From assembly GCA_951799425.1 (NCBI GenBank), contig OX637394.1:49665142-49729141 (forward strand): a stretch of 64,000 nt of DNA, read 5' to 3'. This DNA comes from Ilex aquifolium (taxonomy: Eukaryota; Streptophyta; Magnoliopsida; Aquifoliales; Aquifoliaceae). Both the position numbers and the translations under genes were made by a program. Positions 22,848 to 35,444 of the stretch are shown in pieces. The notes below the pieces were generated by a model, which was not told where the DNA came from, made no database searches, and saw only the letters and a program-made list of their open reading frames with translations. Position 1 is the stretch's first letter. Each line of letters starts with the position of its first letter.

Positions 22848-23114
22848 GAGCATTTCCAAGAGAGTAGAAAAACGACACAAAAATTTCAAAATTTAGTTAT
22901 TTTGTCACTCCAACGGAATATTATGTAAAATAGTATTTTACTCTTTTTCCTTTTCACTATTCTCAAATAAAAATAATATAAAAAGAATGAGAAATAACAT
23001 TTAAAAGAAATAGTTAAAAATATAAAAAATTTGTTGAAATAAAAAAGTGAATAGTTAAAATAAAAAATATTATTTTTTGAGTAGCTAAACTAATTCCTAT
23101 TGATGGAAATGCTC
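22848..23114. mobile_element. Second Tourist-type MITE, abutting the first
   Basis: The 267-bp element has 11-bp inverted termini (GAGCATTTCCA and its complement) and TTA at both ends (22845-22847, 23115-23117). The left TTA is shared with the neighbouring element. The interior is AT-rich with no coding sequence. Confidence 0.85.
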
Positions 23115-23117
23115 TTA

Positions 23118-23772
23118 TTAGGCGTTTGCGTATCCAATGCATGAGCCGGTCCAGTTAAGCATGACCCATTGCCAATCCCTCGGGCCCTCCGGCCATGAGT
23201 TACCGGACTAACCAACCTGAATCTACCCTCCTAAGTCTCTCTGTATTTTGGGAACAGAGCAGAGATTTTAAACTGCGTCACTCTTTCTTTATTACCAGCT
23301 TGGGGATGCCCCAAATCAAACAGTACGAACGACGATTTACCCTTTACTCTATAGAAATGTCCGCCCATTGTTTCAAACACGTCTTGGAGCAAGACCTTCC
23401 GCATACGGGCGGGGCTTCTCTACTATTGGATTGCGATTCGCAATCCCCTTTTGCTCGCCGCTACTACCGACAAGGCTTTGGGCCAACGTTATTTCATGCT
23501 AAACGGTGTCGTGTTGTACGTTATACACACCATCTCTGTCTCCTCCTCCTATAGGGCTTAATAACAGGTTAAGCAAGGATTTTGCTCCACATTCACTGTA
23601 CAAAATTGTATCTGAAATTCAGAGTTTTGATCCATGTTCTAACCAAATGCTGGTTCATTTTGGTACTCGAATTGGATCATTACCCCAAAACAATACATTC
23701 TATTCCCTTCTCAATTCTCTTCGAAACCAAACACCCTACCTTCCTCAAACCCTAGCCCTCCTAACCCTAGAA
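23118..23772 (+). promoter_or_regulatory. Upstream region of the DTW-domain gene
   Basis: Probable promoter and 5' UTR. An in-frame ATG at 23647 would add 42 residues to the protein. An overlapping frame at 23195-23554 has no recognised domain. No clear TATA box was found. Confidence 0.35.
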
Positions 23773-24885
23773 ATGGTGACTCACTCCACTTCTTCCAAAA
23801 GACCCATGTGCCCATCATGCTCGAAACCCGCCCGTGTCTGCCTCTGTACTCGTCTCAAAACCCCAGGTCTCCAAAACTCCGTGGCCGTCACAATTCTTCA
23901 ACACAGTTTAGAGAAAAAGCACCCACTCAATTCTGCCAGAATCGCAACATTAGGACTCAAGAACATCGAAAAAGTATATGTTTCTGATGTTAATTTCGAA
24001 GCCTGGTTCGTTATTCATTTGCTTGAGTCGGATTGTGAAATGGGTTTGGTCAGTGTGGAAGAAAAGAGTGGCGATTTTGATGGAAATGAAAATTGTAGAA
24101 GCTCTGATTATGTTGATGAGTCGAACTCGAAAGGTGGGACTGTGAAAAAAATGAAATCTGGGCGATTTGTGGAGTACTCAGGAGAGAGAAATAATAGCTC
24201 TGTTCATAACAATGACAAACCTGAAATTGGTCATATGAACAAGCTTTCGCAATGTTTTGATCCAATTAGAACAGTCCCAATTGGCAGTAATATATCTGCC
24301 ATTAAGCTTACCATTGGAAAATATGGTTCCATTAGTTCTTTTGTACTTCCTTGGATGCTGGTATCTCAGTCGCAGAAACCCGATTTTGATCAGATTTTGG
24401 CATCTCCAGTAGCTCTTGATGTTCTCCGAAAAGGGTTTGTTGTAAAAAAGCTGCAGAAGCAACAATTAAGTGGAAGCATTGCACTTGAAGAGTGTGAAGA
24501 GTTTGAAATTACAGTTCCTCCTGGGTCAGTACTTCTCTTTCCAAGTGAAAAATCGGTTGGGTTTGAAGATATAAACTTTGAGGTGAAGAACTTGATTGTA
24601 TTGGATGGAACATGGGCTAAGGCAAAGAGAATGTACAATGAGAACCCTTGGTTACAGTTTTTGCCACATTTGAAGTTGGATCTGGATAAGCTGAGCTTGT
24701 ATGGTGAAGTCAGGCACCAGCCAAGGGCTGGATGTTTGTCCACCATTGAGAGCATTGTATATGCACTGAAGGCTGTAGGGGATGATTCCAAGGGCTTGGA
24801 TGTTCTCCTGGATGTTTTTGAGTCCATGGTTGGAGATCAGAGGCGATGCAAAGATGATAGATTGCGTAAATCATCTTACGCATGA
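23773..24885 (+). CDS. DTW-domain tRNA-uridine aminocarboxypropyltransferase
   Basis: A single-exon gene; from the ATG at 23773 it encodes 370 aa. An N-terminal cysteine cluster (CPSCSKPARVCLC) is followed by the conserved TILQHSLEKKHPLNSARI block and by LDGTWAKAKRM (DGTW from residue 278). It ends with the RHQPRAGCLSTIESIVYAL block. DTW proteins (bacterial TapT/YfiP, human DTWD1/2) transfer the aminocarboxypropyl group of SAM to tRNA uridine to make acp3U. Between the two halves, residues about 95-155, there is a polar acidic insertion. I prefer the 23773 start because the cysteine cluster follows within 12 residues, as in relatives. The upstream ATG at 23647 would add a hydrophobic extension, possibly a targeting peptide. 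Confidence 0.9.
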   Translation: MVTHSTSSKRPMCPSCSKPARVCLCTRLKTPGLQNSVAVTILQHSLEKKHPLNSARIATLGLKNIEKVYVSDVNFEAWFVIHLLESDCEMGLVSVEEKSGDFDGNENCRSSDYVDESNSKGGTVKKMKSGRFVEYSGERNNSSVHNNDKPEIGHMNKLSQCFDPIRTVPIGSNISAIKLTIGKYGSISSFVLPWMLVSQSQKPDFDQILASPVALDVLRKGFVVKKLQKQQLSGSIALEECEEFEITVPPGSVLLFPSEKSVGFEDINFEVKNLIVLDGTWAKAKRMYNENPWLQFLPHLKLDLDKLSLYGEVRHQPRAGCLSTIESIVYALKAVGDDSKGLDVLLDVFESMVGDQRRCKDDRLRKSSYA

Positions 24886-26095
24886 ACTTTTTCTACCTCG
24901 AGTAAAGTTTGAGCTGAAAGTTATATACCACCGGTCAAGAACACAATTGATGCCTTCTTCGAGAAGAGAGATTCATGAACAGAAGAAGTTAATATAAATT
25001 CCACATCATCCCTTCTCTAAAACTTCAATCACTTGTATTAAGTCTTGCAAAGATCCTACACTAACATCAAATGAAGTTTATGTAACTTTTTTTCTGAATG
25101 TTGTGTCTGATTCAACTCAACTTAATGAAGTATTTTTATCCCAACTGTTTCAGATCAGCAACATTAATGATGTTAACTACAGTGTACTCTATCAAGTGAG
25201 ACTATTCAATCAAACAAATATGATGAAATCCTAAAAGCGTATATATAGGACTGGATCATATCATCCCATTCCCTTTGATATTATCCCTCCTTGTTTATTT
25301 CTATTGTTTTTTGCTTCCTAGCTTCCAGCTTCTAGCTGTTGATAGATTGGTTTGACAACCAGTCCCCAGAATAATGTATTTCCTTCTGCGATTTTTGGAT
25401 TCCCTGGATCCATGTTATGGTTTACCGGGAATCTTCATCATGAAAGAAAGTTAATTGATGAGAAAATTTATGCTTTTTCAAGACATATAGGAGAAGATCC
25501 AGACATCATTGCAAAGTGATACTGATGCATGACTTTTTGTCTTTCTTATCAATTTACTTTCAATGTAAATGGCTTCTTAAAGTATTCAAATAACTATTAA
25601 GTTAGCAACGATAGCATCGAAAATTTTGGCTAGGTTCAACATTAAAGAAACCCGTGGCAAGATGACAGGACGACAAGGTTTTCCTCTTGATAAGGGTTTG
25701 GTTTTTTTCATATTCTGTCCATCTCAAACTAACAAAGAGAGAAACAACTGCAAAAGAATTTGAAAAAGGGGAGTTACAGGGATCTCAAATGCTTCCTGTG
25801 GTTCGTTATATGACCAGCATATTTCCTGTGATACAAGGTGCCAATACAAGCCCTCACAAAGATGTTGAAGGATGCACAGCAAGCAACTGACAACTTCCTT
25901 TGCAGCAGCATCTTTTTGTGTTAGGGTGGAATGTAAAACAACCACAGATCCAAGATCACCTCATCATCTAACATGTATGCAGCTACCCAGAAAAAAGAGG
26001 GATGAGACAAATCATGCAGCGCGATCTGACTTAAAAATTTACCAAGAGACCAAAGGGTGTCACCAAATCCAGGACCTAGCCTGTTTTTAAGAATA
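24886..26095. other. Spacer between convergent genes
   Basis: 3' UTRs of the DTW gene (left) and the CRM-domain gene (right), with spacer between them. Small frames such as 25687-25890 have no recognised content. No repeat or RNA gene is seen. Confidence 0.45.
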
Positions 26096-28385
26096 TTAGG
26101 ATGGCATCAACGGGGTTGTTAGTTCCATCAATGAGCTGGAGTTCTGTGTCTGATCTTTTTTACCCCTCCAGAGTATAAGCTGTTCATCCTTGACCAAGAT
26201 AGGGACACAAGGCACCAAATCCTGCATTGACAGAAGAAAAGAAAATAATACAGTTCACATTACCTAGAACATACTCCTGAGAAAGGCTTTTGTATTAGAA
26301 TCTTACAAAACTGGAATCTAAGCCAAGGGCAAGGATTATACCCTTAACTTTGCACCTATCTTTTTGCAGTCATTGGCACCCACATGGGAACAGTCCAGTC
26401 TCACAACTTCTTCAATCTCAAATGCCTCCCTCACTTTCTGTACTACGTACACATAGACACCATTCCTACCTGCAGAACACAAATGATTAAGGCTATTCAC
26501 TCGATTGATTGCATGCACTCAATGTTTTATGATTTTACCCATTCTATAGACAGGATGTAAAAACAGTAGTTAACCTCTATCCTCCAGAAAACGAAGTCAC
26601 TTACTGAGTTTCATAAGAGAGGGAGAGTTGAGCCCTCTATTTCTCATTTCTTTTGTTTCTTCAAATGTCAGGCCATCAGCGACATTCTTCACCAGCTTTG
26701 GATAGATTGGCGCATATGGCCTCCACAGCATCAAAGGGATGGCAGGTCTGTTCTTGGGATCATAGTTCCAACCTCGATATAAGAGAACGATATTAATCTG
26801 GCGATAAATAATCTTTCCACCAGATTTGTCCTACAAATACACTACAGTCCACATCAGCTAACAAATACTTGAAACCCAGAGGAGGAATCAGATTTTCACT
26901 ATTCGGATGGACTGGCATGTAGACTTCAAACCTCAAGGTGGAAACAAACATTGTCCATGTCAAGAGTTGGCACTCCCAAACATTTGATCCTCACAGCTTC
27001 AGCCCTCTTCCAGTGGTTGTGGATGTCTTCCAGCATGTTGTGAGTAACTCCTCCCTTCCCTAACAAGAAAAAAGACAATTACTCGTTATTAAACGATGTA
27101 AAAGTCAAAGCCTAATGCAATTCATTGCTCTGTAGGCTACAAGAACACATACAGATGGGTATAGTATTGATTATCTCCAGACTTTCAGTCCTATGTTAAA
27201 GGCAGATAGTTGCAAGACATTAGGCTGCTTAATATGTCAACTTCCCACAGCAAGTACTTGTGTGAGTAATTTACGGTAGAACAATACTCCAATAGCTGAA
27301 GTCGAACAATGAATTATCTAAACTTAAAATGTTGAAGTCCATTTCCATAGACATAAAAACCCAAGTCAATTCAATGCAGACAATGCATATATGCTTACAG
27401 ATATACCTATAATAATATATGCACAACATAATATATTGGATAACTCCACCGAGAGAATCCAACAGAGAGTGACTGATGACATGTCCTACTAAGTATTTTT
27501 TTTTTTATTCATTCAATAAGCAAATCTACATACTCATCGAACCAAGAATCCAGAAAATTTGTCAAAACAAATACATACCTCAAGAACTGAGATGGTTTTT
27601 CAAACAAAAAAGTCTTTTCAATCTTTTTTGCTGCAAAATTAAACACACACAATGCAGGTCATCTATGTATCTTATAATTCATAAACTGGCATCGCATAGC
27701 AGTGATTCAATTCTGTTAAACATATAATGCATCCAAGTTATAGAACTCAAATTCATTGATTCCCCAGATTACATTCCAAAAACAATTAATCAAAGAAGCA
27801 TAGTATGATATACAGAAACTAAGGCACAAAATTACCCAAATTCATTTGCCGTGAACAATCGCTGTGCCGATACCGTTCAACAAGCTCTGCAACTTCCTCA
27901 TCAGAAAGCGGTTCTCCAAGAACCTTATTCCTCTCTTCTGCCACCTTTTCCAAATCCACCAGTTGTTCGGCAGGAGCACAAGTTCCGGTCCATTTCCGAT
28001 CAAGCCGTCCGGGTCCAAACGGCGAGAACTTCGGCGGTTCACGAAACCCAATGGGCTCAACAGAGGGGTTAGTCTCCGAGTATGAGTACCTAAAATCAAA
28101 GGGCAAATCGGACTTCAACGGAAACTCCTGGGTTTTCTTGCAATCGGGTAAAGCTTGGTCTTTGCTCTTCTTCTTTTTCTGGGTCTTCTCAATGGGTTTT
28201 TGGGTATTAAAGACAGGAGAAAATGGAGGGTCGTAGGTGTCCTCGGATAGAGATTCAGATGTAAATTGGCTTAGAAAACGAGAGATATAGAGGAGAGATA
28301 AAGGGGATAGACGAAAGGAGGGAATTTTTGAGTCTGGACTTAGGGTATGAAGACGTGAGCGACGCCATGAAAAGAGCTTAAGCAT
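26096..28385 (-). CDS. CRM-domain mitochondrial splicing factor (mCSF1/CAF type)
   Basis: Five exons: 28385-27836, 27059-26932, 26830-26605, 26469-26342 and 26221-26096. They join in phase into 385 aa. The N-terminus is Arg/Ser/Leu-rich with few acidic residues ([15 protein letters not shown]), as expected for organelle import. Residues about 184-290 form the first CRM domain ([20 protein letters not shown], then [17 protein letters not shown]). A second CRM follows ([21 protein letters not shown], then [20 protein letters not shown]). CRM proteins bind group II introns. The closest match is to the mitochondrial CAF-like factor mCSF1 (Arabidopsis At4g31010), needed for many mitochondrial introns; plastid CAF1/CAF2 are longer. 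Mitochondrial targeting is inferred from the family and the presequence. Confidence 0.93.
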
Positions 28386-30028
28386 CGGTGGTGTTCAGTA
28401 CAAGTACAACTGAACTGGTAGAGGCTGATTGTGGGAATTAAGATGATTTAAAGGGTATTAGTGCTAATTTTACTTTGCACGAAAGATATTTTCCATTCTT
28501 AATTTATACATTCAAACATTAAAAATCTCATTTTACCTTCGATGTTATGAATTGATAGTAAGATAAATCTGATCCAAACTACTATTCAATTTTCGGATAT
28601 AAATTAAAGCGCATAAGGTACAAGTGTTTTAGATATGGAGATGAAATATGTCAAATTTTCATCTATAATTAATTTGGTATTATTTTGTGCATCGAACATA
28701 AGATTTCATTATTTAGACAATGGCTAATTTTATCGTATACAACTTACGTGAGGTATCAACGGTCTATGAATTATACATAAATCCATGTCTGAAACACTTG
28801 CAATTCACGTGCTTTAATTTATAATGAAAAATAGATTGATGGTCTAGACGAGTTTCATTTTGACACTAGTTTCATTTTCCCCACTCAATTTTCAACTGAA
28901 ATTTAAACAAGTGTTGTTGACACTAATTTCATTGTACCCCTCAATTTAGTTCTTACACTTTATAAAAATTGTCTAAAAATAAGATTTAATTTTTACTTAT
29001 ATTTAAATTTAAATACAAACAAGCTAAAAATAAACTTTAGTTATTAATAAGACGAGTTGTAAATTTAAACGTCTTAAACTCGAATCTTGATAACTCATTG
29101 ATGCTAGACAATAAAAAATTTGTCCCTCATGAATACTTTAGTTTCAAGACGTAAATGATCTGTCTTTGACCAGACCAAAAAAATAATTAATCGAGGTGTA
29201 CATAAATTAGTCCCATTGAACCAAAAAAAAAAAGATTAAATTTCTTATTCAAATTAAGAAAAACTCAAATCTTTATTTAAATTAAGAAAGACTTAAATCT
29301 TTCCTCAAATTTTCAATAATTAAATTTTACCCTCCTTCAAAAAATTTAAAAGTCATATTTCACCTTCTTTTAAATTTAAGTTTATTTTCCTTTAAATTTA
29401 AATTTATCCATTAGAATTTTTATATCAATCAAGTTTTTTACTCTTGAGTAAACATTTGAAAGAGGGTTGAAAATTAAGTAGATCTCAACTAGTATACTAT
29501 GGGTAATCTGGTATTTAGATACATTAAGAAAAACTGAACCCCCATGCAATCTACATCTCTCGTGGTAGATGTTTAAGCTGATCCTCAGTTAAATTTTGTC
29601 AAGATGACCCTTGGGCTCGACAGAAATCAAGATGTTGGTGAAGTCGTCAAGAGGTCCGCCCTCTCGGTTGAAAATTGCCGTCAAGAGGTCCGCCCTCTCC
29701 GTTGAAAATTGCCGCCGCCGCCGCCGCAGCAGCATAGCCATCCATTCTAAATATATGAATCTCCCTTTATCCCAACTGGTTTATGGATCAGGTTTAAAAT
29801 GATTCATCAAGGACAAAAGCACAACTTGAGATTATTATACAGGCAAGAGTACTTATCACAAAGACTCGGCAGGGGTAGAGTCTCAGACGTCACACGGTGC
29901 CAGGGTTCGCACTCAATTCAACTAGCAACAATTACATGATACACCGTATGTCTAGACAATATATTTACAGATAAACTTAGCGAAGACATTCCAACGAGTA
30001 AAAGCGGGCTATATTGATATTACCAGTT
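28386..30028. other. AT-rich spacer with a short tandem repeat
   Basis: Promoter of the CRM gene at the left, 3' flank of PAP18 at the right. A 34-bp unit is tandemly duplicated at 29646-29713 and followed by a (GCC)n run. No gene is recognised; the open frame over the repeat (29611-29802) looks like chance. Confidence 0.45.
29646..29713. repeat. 34-bp tandem duplication
   Basis: Two adjacent near-identical units (GTCAAGAGGTCCGCCCTCTC then GTTGAAAATTGCC) differ at one base. A (CCG)n trinucleotide run follows. Confidence 0.9.
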
Positions 30029-33000
30029 CTAAGGTGCCATGAGTATCTTCCTTAGTTCAGGGCGCTGATCAGCAACACATCCTGAACTGACCAAAGAGGT
30101 TATCCAAACCTGATCAGACCTTACTGGTTCATCATCATCATTCCTGTGCCAGCTCCAAAAAGCATGAGTTGAATTCACCATCTTCAGCTCGCCATGACCG
30201 AAGCTTGCCTCACGGAAAATTGACCACTCTGGCTGCGGGTTTTTGTACCTGTCAATAAATTTGTAGGGACTCAACAAAGTCAGGTCTCAGTTTGACCTCT
30301 GAAATTTTAGTTATTTCAATTAGTCGCGTCAATCACTGGAGATGAAAACCCACACAGAAATGGTATAGAGTGAGAGAGAAGTCAGTTTTTGAGAATCTTA
30401 TCAAGAATACTTCCTACTTTCCATCTAGTTTAGCATCCTTTAGCTTGCAAAAAAAAAAAAATTCCTTGTTGGCAATTCACAAAGAGAGTATGTTGAACTC
30501 AGATGGAGTTACCCTCCTAACTCATATTAACCTCCTATCTAATTTTGCCATGCTATGTACGTTTTAGTACGGGTGAACAGGGGAAACCAACTAAAATAGC
30601 ATGCAGAATCTTGAATTCACAAAGGGAGTAAGATCATTTCTCTTTTAATTTTTGTTTTTACTGTTCACTCAGATTGCTTAATACAAGGCATACCTCCGAG
30701 CTAAACCTTCTTTGTTTCCTCCATCACCAATTGTAATGTGGACGGCACCGCAAGGATCTGATTTACCATTGTAGACACGTTTCTGTAGAACCAATAACCA
30801 AATTTATAAGTCAATGCCATAAATCAAAGATAAGGAGTGAAGCTAGCCCATAATAGGCATACCGTGCGCTCATAAGCATGCACATGGCCAGCAAGCATAA
30901 TATCTACACCAGCAGCATGAAGTAATGGCTCCATGGTTGCCATCATCTCATCCCCTTCACCTTGATGAGCCGTATTGCTGTTATACCAGGGAACATGGAA
31001 TAGCACAACTAGCCAAGGTGTTCTTTTCCGATCCACCTTTAGAAGATCAGCCTACATTCCAAGATTTAAAGGAAATCCATTTATAGAAAAGGAGCAAAAA
31101 AATAAAACAACCCAACAAGTATTCCTACAGTATAACAAAATGCCATTTCATAAGGTATCTTTCAAATTATACTGTATTTCACTACGAAATTAATAACTCA
31201 ATCTATTATTTATGTATCCATTTTGATATCAATGTGTAAAGTTGAAGATACTATATTTCTTCATTGTCTGAGGAATGCTATAATATGTAATGAGCAAGCA
31301 CATGCTATAGCATGTAATAATTTTTTTGGGGAACCCACCACCACCTGCAAGCAGGAGTGAGGCCTATAGCATTTAACAATTATCTCATTTAATCATCATT
31401 AAATGAACACAACCATTAGAACTGTGGTTATATGTAGCAAAATCTGAATTGCAGGGACAGTTGTTGATCCATCACTGCTCAGGTGCCAACCATTTTGTTG
31501 TTTAAATATTTCAAAGCATCACACTACAACGCCTAGTTATTCTTGAAACAGCTAAGGGTGTGCTAGTAAGACAAAAGCATCTTTCTCTTATGAATCGCAA
31601 CCCACCGGGGTATGGTGCTAATGGTGAATGACCTTGGAAGAGACCACTTAAGTTGCCTGTTTGATAAATAGGCATCTTGTTTCAAACTTTCAATACACTG
31701 ACTCTCTTGAAGAAACTTCAAAATTCATTAATGCAATATTTTTATTAATAAATAGCTTATTAAAATCATAAATATCTTCTCATGAGAGAGGATGCCGCAA
31801 ATATTTAATTTGAGGTCCTCGGGCTTTTAACTTGTTGAATTGATTGAAAACTTTAAAGGCGGCTATCATATTGAATTTTGTTCTTTTCAAAAATGGATTT
31901 GTACATCAGGTTCCAGTGATTGCCATTGCCTGATGTCCCTAACCTGTCTAATAGCATTCAGTTCCCATTTCCTGAATCAGAAGTTCCCAATAGATAATTC
32001 TCTTCCCTGACCCGTAGATATGTGAAAACTAAAAAAAATCAAGACTCTCCGCCAACAATCTTCAACTATATGTAATGCTCTTTTTCTGTTTCCATTGAAG
32101 AATAACTTTGATTTTTTTAGCATTTCTGAAAGTATATGACAAACAATGTCCAGTTTTGTAATATTGACCTTACAAGAGATTTAGCATAATTTTCATCTTT
32201 CTCTCTCTCCCTGAGTAGTAGTGAAATTTAAATTGATCAAAACTTGCAAACTATATCGAAAGAAACACTTTCATATTTGATGAACTAACCTTCAGCCAGT
32301 TATATTGATCAGAATACTCGTCATAGTCTGCATATGAACCAAGCATGATTGCATGAACACCTGCAACTTCGAAAGAATAATAGAGGTTTGAATTTGATCC
32401 ACTCTCCTCAAACGGCATCTTCCATCGAGCATTATAAGATTCAAACCCATCCTCAAGTAAGAGTATGTTCTCCTTTTCATGATTGCCTTCTGTTACCATC
32501 CACGGCCTTGCACTAGCAAGTGGTTGCACCAGCTCACCAAATGTGTCCCATCGGCTTTGTATGTAATCAGCATAAGAAAGGTCTCCAGGAAGCAGATGCA
32601 CATCATATTTGCATAGGTCTATGTGGTCTAACGTCGACTTAGTCCATCCAGTCTGTCCTAGATCGCCAGCCACCGCAAAAGTAATTGGAAATTGAGAAGG
32701 AGGGGTCTTAAATTGGAACTCAGGACCACCTCCTCCACATCGGTAAAAATAAACGGTGTCATGTTCCAGGGGCCCAATGACAGTGTGGTGTATCTTTCCT
32801 GAGCTATAAAATAGATAACTATAAGATGTAGTTTCTCCTTCAGCCGTAGAGCTGTACTTCCCAGGTGATGTTCCATATTCAACAATTGATGGAGAGGATT
32901 TAGCATTAGTGATCCATGTGACTCTTATGTGTTTATCCCCAGCCAAGGAGATGTGTACCTACAATGGTCATTTTATGCAGCTATCAGAGAAGACACTCCA

Positions 33001-34374
33001 AATCACAAACATCTGAATCTGTCCCTGTACCATACATACAAATTAACTCTGATCCACGTGTTTAGCAACAAAGAATCCAGGCCATTAAGTTGGAATTGAC
33101 GAACGATTTAATTGAAAAACTCATATTCCTTGCTTCCCAAGGGTGGATTTCATGCTCCCAAATGCAGGATCAGAGTAGTACAACTTCAATGGTCAACCCA
33201 CCCACAATGTTGATACCTAATAGATATAATTGTGAGTCTAACAGATAATGGTTCACAAAAATTGAAACATCAACACTTCAAGTTCATCAACACAGTTTTG
33301 GCCACAAAGATTTTCAGTTATAACTTATATCGGATATCATATAATTGATATACTCGAATTCTTGGATCAATCAAATTAACGCACATTATGACAATGGGCG
33401 GCACCAAACTCTCCTCAAACTCTTTATTTGGAACCTGAGAAAACAGAAGAGAAAACGATAGGTCCAACATTATGCCTTATTATATCTCAACTTTCAAGAA
33501 AAGTTGTAGTACTAAGCTAAACCCAAACTCTGTAGTCCAAACCACCACAAGGGTGTGCAAAACTTGACTCTCAAACTAAGACCTCAATTTGATCACCACA
33601 TGACACTCTCCCATCCTCTTCACTCAAAATATGCAATAAACATCGGTGTACATTATGTTATGAACCCAAACGTTGACCCAAAAGCCCCAAGGCTTCTGGA
33701 GGGTTAGAGCTCGTAACTATTTGAACGTAACATTCCACCATGCCCAGAGCCAATGTCCACGACGCACACTCTCTCGACACTAGTCCAACGGTAGACCTTT
33801 CTCTTTGGCGGTTTCAATCACCTACCAGTATTCAACACGATTACACTTTGCCCATACATAATACTAAGACATTTTAATCCAATCTATAGGTCATCCCTTC
33901 TATGACTGGAGTGTCTATAATGTAGTGTCTGTTCTGATACTAATTGTTATGAACTCAACCGTAGATCCAAAAGCCCCAGACTTGTGGGGGTTAGAGTTCA
34001 TAACTATTTGAATGTAACACATTAAGAAAAAAAAAACAAATAATCTACAAGATTAGGACTATGATATACTGTGTGTTTCCGCAATTTCCTAGTCAGTCGA
34101 ACAAAGCATAATGCAAAACAAACAAAATTCAGAGCAGATCATAATTTCCCACATAAAATTTAGAGGTTTTTGAGGGAATTCTTGACCTGTCTAGAAAGGA
34201 ATTTCAGACAGAAAAGGGAGAGAGAGTTAGGTTTACCTGTTGGGGTTGAGAGGAGGGTTTCCGATCCCATGGAAAATGTAGGGTTTTCCGAGGTGGAGGT
34301 CGGACGTACTCCGCCGTGGTGGCCGTTGCAGCGACCGTTAACGACATCAACAACAATACCAGTTTGGGTTCCAT
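30029..34374 (-). CDS. PAP18: Purple acid phosphatase 18
   Basis: Five exons: 34374-34237, 32958-32290, 31051-30863, 30782-30694 and 30248-30029. They give one 434-aa frame, the size of plant PAP18/PAP22. A signal peptide is visible ([19 protein letters not shown]), so the enzyme enters the secretory pathway. A fibronectin-like N-terminal domain ([20 protein letters not shown]) precedes the metallophosphatase domain. All five metal-binding motifs are intact: GDLG (D145), GDLSYAD (D172, Y175), GNHE (N205), VLFHVPW (H288) and GHVHAYER (H325, H327). These bind the Fe(III)–metal(II) centre that hydrolyses phosphate monoesters and gives the purple colour. The overall sequence is closest to PAP18 as I remember it. 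The C-terminus retains [15 protein letters not shown]. Intron 1 holds a complete TRIM element. Confidence 0.94.
33656..34019. mobile_element. Complete TRIM (miniature LTR retrotransposon) in PAP18 intron 1
   Basis: Terminal direct repeats of 77 and 75 bp (33656-33732 and 33945-34019) both start TGTTATGAAC and end GTAACA, with the TG…CA ends of an LTR. The element is bounded by a perfect 5-bp target-site duplication, CATTA at 33651-33655 and 34020-34024. Just inside the left repeat, CCCAGAGCCA resembles the tRNA-iMet primer-binding site in part. At 364 bp it has no coding capacity. Confidence 0.9.
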
Positions 34375-35347
34375 TACTTTCGCTTCCTTAGTCTCACTTC
34401 CTCTGCAACCAGATCAGATGAAATTGGTAGATCATATATACTCATGACATGAGAGAGAGGGTTTCTACTTTCTACTTTTGATTTTTTAGTTACCACTCTT
34501 GGTTTTGTCTTGACTTGGTCTAAATTAAATGACCTAATCACCCTTCATTGATTGAAATCTATTAATCCTATTTCATTTTTTTTATTTTATTTCTATCTTT
34601 ATTTTTAGTTGTGTACTCCTACAATGAATAAATTAATAAGGTTTCGATTATTTTGTATAAATATCGAGCACAACTAATTTTTTTTATTCAAGTGATTTAA
34701 TCTTCGCCATTGGCCATCAAATCACCAATGAGATTTGTTGTGTCATAATTGGAATTATTTTCTATCAATATCATTTGGACATAAAAATATTGTCAAAAAA
34801 ATAAAAAATATTTTTAATTAGTATTTTATAAAAATAAATTTAAATGCATTTTTGCACACGAATCATAGTTTATATATAAAGGACCAATCTTGTCAAATAA
34901 CCATTATAAATGGGTATACGAGACTAGGATACTGATATTACAATGATCACTTGATAATAGAGGTGACTATTATCGCCATGCTACATGGTATGACATGGTT
35001 AAAAATAAGTCGATGATTTCGTACCATTGATACTAGAGAATTAGAGATTACTATTAAGAGGCCAGAAAAAAGTTTGGTTTTATAAAAAAAAACTGTTAGG
35101 AATTGAAATACAAAAACAAGAGAGAACAAATTTTACTTAAATAAAATTCTTAAAAAAGCCAAAAAAAAAATAAATACTTTCAAAAATAATTATAAAACGA
35201 TACCTTAATTCGTTATTTTTTTCCTTGATAGAGAACCTCATATAATATTAGCACACATATTTATTTAATAATAATAATTAATTAAATCAATAAATTAAGT
35301 TCCAATAAACATAACTATTACCAATCATCACGCGGGGGGAAAAAAAA
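34375..35347. other. PAP18 promoter and AT-rich spacer
   Basis: Upstream of PAP18 on the minus strand; a GA/CT-rich leader lies just before the start. No gene or clear repeat was found between 34500 and 35340. Confidence 0.4.
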
Positions 35348-35444
35348 GTGAAAATTGAAAGTGAGTCCCCCTAGATGTACTTGTTTGTAGATGAGTCCGG
35401 CAAAGAAACTTATAAGGGGCTAAGTCCATGTTTAAAATTATATG

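Noticed and set aside
23195..23554. 119-codon frame upstream of the DTW gene
   Set aside because: No recognised content; overlaps the likely promoter and leader of the DTW gene.
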